Of a stretch of 64,000 nucleotides of DNA, positions 58,966-64,000 are shown piece after piece; position 1 is the first letter of the stretch, and every line of letters starts with the position of its first letter. The notes beneath the pieces are model-generated. The model had not been told where the DNA came from and did not search any database. It saw only the letters and a list, made by a program, of their open reading frames with translations. Source of the DNA: Micromonospora sp. WMMD980 (GTDB taxonomy: Bacteria > Actinomycetota > Actinomycetes > Mycobacteriales > Micromonosporaceae); NCBI RefSeq assembly GCF_029626035.1, contig NZ_JARUBE010000003.1:5890001-5954000 (forward strand), in the 5' to 3' direction. Both the position numbers and the translations under genes were made by a program.

Positions 58966-59659
58966 GCGGCCACCGCACCGCGGTCGTCTTCGACGCCGAC
59001 GAGACGCTCGTCGACCTGCGCCCGGCGGTCACCGGCGCGCTGGCGGCCGTACTCGAGGAGATGCGGCGGCGGACCCCGGTGGCGGCCGAGGTCTCGCTCG
59101 CGGACCTGGAGGGCGACTGGGGTTCGGTCTTCGGCGCGCTCAGCGCGGCCCCGGTGCAGGAGATCCGGCGGGCCGCGCTGGCCCGGTCGCTGGAGCGGGC
59201 CGGGCTCGGCGCCCACCTCGACGAGTTCGCCGCGCTCTTCTTCGCCCGCCGGTATGCCCTGAGCCGGCCGTTCCCGGACGCGTTGCCGGCCCTGGCCGCC
59301 CTGCGCCCACACCACCTGCTGGGCTTCGCCACCAACGGCAACAGCCGCGCCGAACGCTGCGGCCTCGCCGGCCAGTTCGCCTTCGCGTTGTACGCCCACG
59401 AGGGCGGCCTGCCGAAGAAGCCGGCACCCGGTTCTTCGCCGCCGTGGTGGCGGCCGCCGGGTTGCCCGCCGGCCGGATCGTGCACGTGGGCGACTCGCCG
59501 GAACACGACGTGGTCGCCGCCCAGCGAGCCGGCCTGCGGGCCGTCTGGCTCAACCGGGGCGGACTGCCGCGCCCGCCCGGCCTCGAACCCGACGCGGAGG
59601 TGTCCACGTTGACCGACCTGCCGGCTGTACTCGTCGATATGACGGACGCGAATGCCTGA
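58962..59659 (+). pseudogene. HAD-superfamily hydrolase, frameshifted
   Basis: The N-terminal part has the HAD nucleophile motif VVFDADETLVDL (first Asp about residue 11), the cap, and LLGFATNGNSRAERCGLAGQF with the motif II Thr; it then reads LPKKPAPGSSP, where HAD proteins continue PKPxPxxF. Displaced by one base, a second frame supplies FFAAVVAAAGLPAGRIVHVGDSPEHDVVAAQRAGLRAVWLNR, including motif IV (VGDSPEHD), to a stop at 59659. One missing C in CACCCGG (59425-59431) would join them. If intact the product is about 232 residues. Coupled to the EamA gene upstream. Confidence 0.75.
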
Positions 59660-59748
59660 TTGGGTGCTATTCCGGACGGGCCCCTGGCGAAACCCGCGTC
59701 CATGTTGTGGGATGACTGCCACGTCCCTCAACGAGAGGATCTGATGTG

Positions 59749-61437
59749 GTGAGCAAGCGCTTCACCGCCGGCGCGGTCGCGGTCGCGGCTTCGCTGGCAC
59801 TCACGGTGACCGGCCTGGGTGTCCCGGCGACCGCCGCGCCGTCGCAGACCCGGACCTTCACCGTGCTGGCCGAGAACGGTGTCTCCACCGACGCCGCGAT
59901 CGCCGCGATCAAGGCGGCCGGCGGCACGGTCGTCTCCCGCACCGACGACGTCGGCCTCTTCCAGGTGACCAGCGACCGGGCGGACTTCGCCAGCCGTGCC
60001 AACGCCGCCGGGGCGCTGGTCGGCGCCGCACAGGAGAAGGCGATCGGCCGCAAGCCGAAGCTGGACCGGGTCGAGCAGGAACACCTGCTGGCCGCCGCCG
60101 CAGCCAAGGGCAAGGCGGCCAAGGGCAAGGCCAAGAAGATGGACCCGCTGGACGACAAGCTCTGGGGTCTGGACATGATCCGGGCCGACCAGGCCCGCAA
60201 GATCGAGCCGGGTGACCGTCGGGTGACCGTCGGCGTGCTGGACACCGGCGTCGACGCCAGCCAGCCGGACCTGGCCCCGAACTTCAACTGGGCGCTGTCG
60301 CGCAACTTCGCGACGGACATCCCCGACGTCGACGGGCCCTGCGAGGTGGCGAGCTGCCTCGACCCGGTGGGCACCGACGACGGCGGGCACGGCACCCACG
60401 TGGCCGGCACGATCGGCGCCGCCGCCAACGGCTTCGGCCTCTCCGGCGTGGCCCCGAAGATCTCCCTGGTCGAGCTGAAGGGTGGCCAGGACAGCGGCTA
60501 CTTCTTCCTCAACCCGGTGGTCAACGCGCTGGTGCACGCCGGTCGCTCCGGGCTGGACGTGGTCAACATGTCCTTCTACGTCGACCCGTGGCTCTACAAC
60601 TGCGCCGCCAACCCGGCCGACTCGCCGGAAGCGCAGGCCGAGCAGCGGACCATCATCGAGGCCATGAAGCGGGCGCTGACCTTCGCCCACCGCAAGGGCG
60701 TCACGCTCGTCGGCGCGCTCGGCAACAACCACGAGGACCTGGGCGACCCCCGCACCGACGTGAGCAGCCCCGACTACGGCGCCGACCCCTACCCGCGGCC
60801 GATCGACAACGCGAGCTGCTGGGACCTGCCCACCGAGGGCCCGCACGTGATCAGCGTGTCGGCGGTCGGGCCGTCCGGTAAGAAGGCCGACTACTCGAAC
60901 TACGGCACCGAGCAGACCGCGGTGGCGGCTCCGGGCGGCTGGTTCCGGGACGGCTTCGGCACCGACACCTACCGGGCCGACGCCAACATGATCCTCTCCA
61001 CGTACCCGAAGAAGGTGCTCCAGGAGGAGGGGTCGGTCGACGAGAACGGCAACATCGTGGCCGGCTTCGAGAACTCGGTGTTCAAGCAGTGCACGGCCAA
61101 GGGTGAGTGTGGCTACTACACCTACCTCCAGGGCACCTCGATGGCGTCCCCGCACGCCGCCGGCGTGGCCGCGCTGATCGTCAGCAAGTTCGGCAAGAAG
61201 CAGGGCCGGGACGGCTACGGCATGGCGCCGGACCTGGTCGAGCAGCACCTCTACCGGACGGCGGCCGAGCACGCCTGCCCGGAGTCGCGGCTGCAGACCT
61301 ACACCAACGAGGGCCGGAGCGACGAGTTCAACGCTTACTGCGCGGGCTCGCTGAACTTCAACGGCTTCTACGGCTACGGCATCGTCGACGCCTACGCGGC
61401 GGTGAAGACCCCGCTGAAGCCCAACGCGCGGCCGTAA
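59749..61437 (+). CDS. Secreted subtilisin-family serine protease (S8)
   Basis: 562 residues from GTG 59749 (GTG 59746 is one codon earlier). Signal peptide (VSKRFTAGAVAVAASLALTVTGLGVPATA), then an inhibitor-I9-like propeptide rich in Ala and Lys (to about residue 130), then the S8 catalytic domain: Asp in GVLDTGVDASQPDL, His in GGHGTHVAGTIG, Ser in GTSMASPHAAGVAAL, with GALGNNHE as the oxyanion Asn region. Two Cys pairs are in the mature enzyme. GAGAGGATCTG gives the Shine-Dalgarno. A secreted protease of broad specificity; role unknown. Confidence 0.92.
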   Translation: MSKRFTAGAVAVAASLALTVTGLGVPATAAPSQTRTFTVLAENGVSTDAAIAAIKAAGGTVVSRTDDVGLFQVTSDRADFASRANAAGALVGAAQEKAIGRKPKLDRVEQEHLLAAAAAKGKAAKGKAKKMDPLDDKLWGLDMIRADQARKIEPGDRRVTVGVLDTGVDASQPDLAPNFNWALSRNFATDIPDVDGPCEVASCLDPVGTDDGGHGTHVAGTIGAAANGFGLSGVAPKISLVELKGGQDSGYFFLNPVVNALVHAGRSGLDVVNMSFYVDPWLYNCAANPADSPEAQAEQRTIIEAMKRALTFAHRKGVTLVGALGNNHEDLGDPRTDVSSPDYGADPYPRPIDNASCWDLPTEGPHVISVSAVGPSGKKADYSNYGTEQTAVAAPGGWFRDGFGTDTYRADANMILSTYPKKVLQEEGSVDENGNIVAGFENSVFKQCTAKGECGYYTYLQGTSMASPHAAGVAALIVSKFGKKQGRDGYGMAPDLVEQHLYRTAAEHACPESRLQTYTNEGRSDEFNAYCAGSLNFNGFYGYGIVDAYAAVKTPLKPNARP

Positions 61438-61453
61438 CACCCCGCACCACCGG

Positions 61454-61485
61454 GAAGCCCGGGCGACGCGTGTCGCCCGGGCTTC
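61454..61485 (+). terminator. Terminator of the protease gene
   Basis: GAAGCCCGGGCGAC (61454-61467) pairs perfectly with 61472-61485 across the loop GCGT, 17 nt after the stop. The rest of the gap to 61694 shows nothing notable. Confidence 0.8.
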
Positions 61486-61694
61486 TCCGCGTCGGCGAAT
61501 GCGTACGGTGGCCTTCCCGCCGGACGCTGCCCGGTTGGCGTGAGCTGGCATTTGCACAGCTCGAAACCGTTTCGATGAATGGCCGCGAGAGGGTTGCATC
61601 CGGTCCGGCACTCCGGTGATCGCCGCCCAGTCGGACGAGACCCGGCCGGGGCACGCCGCCCGCGGTCGGCCCCGAACGGGCCGGGCCGGGCAGG

Positions 61695-62849
61695 TCATGG
61701 GCGCCACCCCCGGGCCACCAGGGCGGCCCGGATCTCGCGGACCAGAGCGGGAAACTCCTGCCGCAGGCGGCGCCCGGTCACGTGCAGCACGAGCCAGCCG
61801 GCCTCGACGAGCTGATTGAGCCCCCGCCTGTCGAGGTGCATCCGGTCGGGATCGGCGTGCCACTGACCGTCGTACTCCACGGCGACCCGAAAATCCGGCC
61901 AGGCCAGATCGGGGTGCAGAAGGAGGCCGGTGGACACGCGTATCGGATGCTGCGCCACCGGACGCGGCAGCCCGGCGAACATGAGCCGAACCCGCAGGTG
62001 GGACTCGGGTGGCGACTGGGCGCAGCCGTCGGTCAGGCCGAACACCCAGGACGCCCGCCGGCCGCCCGGTCGACCGGCGTTGCGAGCCGCCTCCGCGGCC
62101 AGCCCGGACCGGCTGACCGCCCCGATCCGCAGCAGCCCGTCGACGATGCCCACCGCCCTGACCGGATCCGACCAGACTGCGGTCTCCCAGGCACAGGCGG
62201 CCGGTCCGGTGCGGGGTGGCGGCCCGGGCGGACGGGTCGGTTCGGGCGGGAGCGGCGCGCCGGCGAGGCCGGACGGACGGCGCGGATCTGGCGTCCGGGT
62301 CAGAGTCGCCTTGTCCGACGGACCGACCGCCAGTGGCGCCCCGCCGACGTCCGTCGACAGCAAGGTGGTGGCGGTCGGGGAGGCACCGGAACGGGCCGGT
62401 CCGAGCCCGCCTGCTTCGGGACCGCGACCGACGGGAGCGCCTGCGCGGGGACCGCCGGCCGTGGCAGCGCCGGCGGGGACCGGCAAACCACGCGAGAAGT
62501 CGGCAATCGGGGCGTGGTGCACCCGGACGCCCGGCTGGGAGTCGGCCCGAATCGTGGCCGGAAGCAGGACGTGCACGTCATCGGTGAAGTCGGCGGCGTG
62601 CTCGACACCGTGCAGGTAGGCCGCGGACGGCCCGGCGATCAGGGTGCCGGGCGGCATCCGGAGCAGCACGGCCCGGCAGGCCAGCGCATGATCGCGGTCG
62701 AGGCGCGCGTCGGCGTAGACGTCCTGCCGGAGCCGGACCCAGGACGCGCCACGGAGATGGTGCCGGGACAGCAATCCGCGCCGGACCGCGTCCGAGCCGC
62801 GGAAGACCTGCCCGGCCAACTGCTGCGGACGATGTGGATGAGGTGGCAT
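61695..62849 (-). CDS. AbiEi-like N-terminus plus DUF559/Vsr-like nuclease fold protein
   Basis: 384 residues. The N-terminus (GSDAVRRGLLSRHHLRGASWVRLRQDVYA) resembles AbiEi antitoxin-type winged helices, and the C-terminus (LAWPDFRVAVEYDGQWHADPDRMHLDRRGLNQLVEAGWLVLHVTGRRL) the DUF559 fold related to very-short-patch-repair nucleases, with the Glu-Tyr-Asp of EYDGQWH in the metal position. Between them about 90 residues of Pro/Gly/Ala-rich low complexity (about 130-220) interrupt the family pattern. Such proteins are plentiful in actinobacteria and their role is unclear; no abiEii toxin gene is adjacent. ATG 62849 with CACGCT 6 nt before it on the coding strand. Confidence 0.72.
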   Translation of the reverse strand: MPPHPHRPQQLAGQVFRGSDAVRRGLLSRHHLRGASWVRLRQDVYADARLDRDHALACRAVLLRMPPGTLIAGPSAAYLHGVEHAADFTDDVHVLLPATIRADSQPGVRVHHAPIADFSRGLPVPAGAATAGGPRAGAPVGRGPEAGGLGPARSGASPTATTLLSTDVGGAPLAVGPSDKATLTRTPDPRRPSGLAGAPLPPEPTRPPGPPPRTGPAACAWETAVWSDPVRAVGIVDGLLRIGAVSRSGLAAEAARNAGRPGGRRASWVFGLTDGCAQSPPESHLRVRLMFAGLPRPVAQHPIRVSTGLLLHPDLAWPDFRVAVEYDGQWHADPDRMHLDRRGLNQLVEAGWLVLHVTGRRLRQEFPALVREIRAALVARGWRP

Positions 62850-62886
62850 GTGCCAAGCGTGAGGTGACGCCGCGACCGTAGGACAG

Positions 62887-62937
62887 CCCTGTGGACAACC
62901 GCTGCCGGCCCCGACCGCCGCGCCCTGTGGACAACCA
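62887..62937. repeat. Two 15-bp direct repeats with DnaA-box core
   Basis: GCCCTGTGGACAACC occurs at 62887-62901 and 62923-62937, 36 bp apart; each contains TGTGGACAA, the complement of TTGTCCACA. The sites lie in the gap between two leftward genes. No replication genes are near, so an origin is not implied. Confidence 0.5.
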
Positions 62938-63050
62938 CCACACCACCCTCTGGTGTGCTACGTGCGCTCGCCCGGCGCCGATGCCGCCACGTCCCCGAAC
63001 TGGCGGCGGCCACCTCGGGCACCCCCCGGCACCCGGGCGCACGGGCCACC

Positions 63051-63698
63051 TCAGGCGAGCGCGGCGGTGACCGCCTCGGCGGCGGCGGTGACCTGGGCGC
63101 CGACCTCGGCCACGTCCAGCGGGGTCAGCGACACCACGCCGACGCTCCCCTCCAGCCCGGGCACCCCGAGCACCGGCGCGGCCACCCCGTACGCGCCGGA
63201 CTGCAGCTCGCCGCTGGTGCTGACCGGCCCGGCGTCGCCGGCGCGTCCGGCCAGCACGGCCCGGCCCGCCGCGCCCCGCTCCAACGGATGCCGGGAGCCG
63301 GTCCGGTAGGCCACGTGGAAGGCGGTCCAACTCGGCTCGACCACCGCCAGCGCGACCCCCTCGCCGCCCTCGACCACGGTCAGGTGCGCGGTCGCCCCGG
63401 TCCGCTCGGCGAGCCGGCGCAACGCGGGCAGCGCCCCCTCGGCGAGCAGCGGTTGGGCTCGCCGGGCCAGGTGTAGCACGCCGACGCCGATCCGCAGCCG
63501 ACCCGCGCCGTCGCGCCGCAGCATGCCGTGCCCGGCGAGCGCGCCGACCAGCCGGTAGACGGCCGCGCGGCCGATGCCCAGCCGGTGCGCCGCCTCGGTG
63601 ACGGTCAGCCCGCCCGGGGCGTCCGCGACGAGGTGCAACAGGCGTAGACCCCGGTCCAGGGTCTGCGCGGTCTCTGGAGGGCGTGCCGCCGTGTCCAC
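63051..63698 (-). CDS. IclR-family transcriptional regulator
   Basis: 215 residues, a little shorter than most IclR proteins. The N-terminal HTH has [52 protein letters not shown], and the C-terminal effector domain the [17 protein letters not shown] and [19 protein letters not shown] blocks. GTG 63698 has a TACGCT box 7 nt upstream on the coding strand (leaderless). It is divergent from cysS over 63 bp; the effector is unknown. No catabolic genes adjoin it here. Confidence 0.86.
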   Translation of the reverse strand: MDTAARPPETAQTLDRGLRLLHLVADAPGGLTVTEAAHRLGIGRAAVYRLVGALAGHGMLRRDGAGRLRIGVGVLHLARRAQPLLAEGALPALRRLAERTGATAHLTVVEGGEGVALAVVEPSWTAFHVAYRTGSRHPLERGAAGRAVLAGRAGDAGPVSTSGELQSGAYGVAAPVLGVPGLEGSVGVVSLTPLDVAEVGAQVTAAAEAVTAALA

Positions 63699-63761
63699 AG
63701 CACGCAGCGTACGACCCGGCTCCGGCCAACCTCGAAATGTGCGGACGGCTACCCTTGTGAG
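63699..63761. promoter_or_regulatory. Divergent leaderless promoters of iclR and cysS
   Basis: Leftward TACGCT (63711 to 63706) is 7 nt before the IclR GTG; rightward TACCCT (63750-63755) is 6 nt before the cysS GTG. Both appear leaderless and the 63-bp gap leaves room for one shared operator. Confidence 0.5.
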
Positions 63762-64000
63762 GTGACGCTACGCCTGTATGACACCGCCACCCGATCGGTG
63801 CGGGACTTCGTCCCGCGGGAAGCCGGCAAGGTGGGGGTCTACCTGTGTGGTCTCACGCTCCAGGCGCCCCCGCACATCGGCCACCTTCGCTCCGGCGTCA
63901 ACTACGACGTGCTGCGCCGCTGGCTGGTGCGCCACGGGTTCGAGGTCACGTTCATCCGCAACCTGACCGACATCGACGACAAGGTCCTCGCCAAGGCCAT
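63762..64000 (+). CDS. cysS: Cysteinyl-tRNA synthetase or related ligase (3' end outside window)
   Basis: The first 79 residues are present. The zinc-Cys region VYLCGLT and the class I HIGH motif [25 protein letters not shown] are followed by [17 protein letters not shown], which matches the start of CysRS. The related mycothiol ligase MshC shares this fold, but NLTDIDDK and the location downstream of the isoprenoid genes in other actinobacteria favour CysRS. GTG 63762 has TACCCT 6 nt upstream, so the mRNA is probably leaderless. The gene runs off the right edge. Confidence 0.9.
   Translation, partial: MTLRLYDTATRSVRDFVPREAGKVGVYLCGLTLQAPPHIGHLRSGVNYDVLRRWLVRHGFEVTFIRNLTDIDDKVLAKA

Noticed and set aside
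62955..63476. Rightward frame opposite the IclR gene
   Set aside because: It is antisense to a clearly recognisable IclR domain protein and has no motif of its own.

Overview
High-GC actinobacterial chromosome, most likely a member of the Micromonosporaceae (Micromonospora or a close relative). The evidence is extreme GC bias at third codon positions, many GTG starts, an Lsr2 nucleoid protein, Scr1-type HTH/DUF397 pairs, SARP regulators, many apparently leaderless genes, and the housekeeping order nadB-nadC-coaX-lysS-lsr2-clpC ... carD-ispD-ispF. I see no tRNA, rRNA, CRISPR or prophage.

1-32.5 kb is mostly conserved chromosome backbone. It starts with the tail of a large disordered protein. 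A MidA-family methyltransferase is translationally coupled to a solitary nuoD (minus strand). A pantothenate/NAD block follows: DUF2520 reductase-like protein, panC, panD, a lipoprotein, nadB, nadC, coaX. An IS701-family element with a CTAG target duplication sits between nadC and coaX. Next come a methyltransferase, lysS, lsr2, clpC, mutY, an ACT protein coupled to def, disA, radA and lipoproteins. A small secondary-metabolite block (UbiA prenyltransferase, methyltransferase, acyl-CoA dehydrogenase-like flavoprotein, type III PKS) resembles the phenolic-lipid (agq) cluster of Actinoplanes. carD, ispD and ispF close this part.

32.5-63.7 kb separates ispF from cysS, which are neighbours in many actinobacteria. 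It holds a SARP/BTAD regulator fused to a CGNR zinc finger and a dispersed tyrosine-catabolic set (aromatic aminotransferase, HPPD with a divergent AsnC regulator, hmgA, fumarylacetoacetase). It also holds fumarases of both classes, a large AfsR-like SARP-NB-ARC-TPR regulator, two beta-propeller membrane proteins, two RDD proteins, an HTH/DUF397 pair, a CGNR regulator divergent from an EamA exporter, a subtilase and an IclR regulator. No maleylacetoacetate isomerase is visible; an uncharacterised gene directly upstream of and coupled to fahA is a candidate for that step. cysS is cut by the right edge.

Cross-cutting signals: about sixteen genes have a TAnnnT (or NAnnnT) -10 box ending 6-7 nt before the start codon, the geometry of leaderless transcripts, and this helps fix starts. 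A 23-bp GGGGCCCC palindrome supplies the TAA stop codon of two unrelated genes. Two neighbouring genes carry single-base deletions in G/C-rich tracts.
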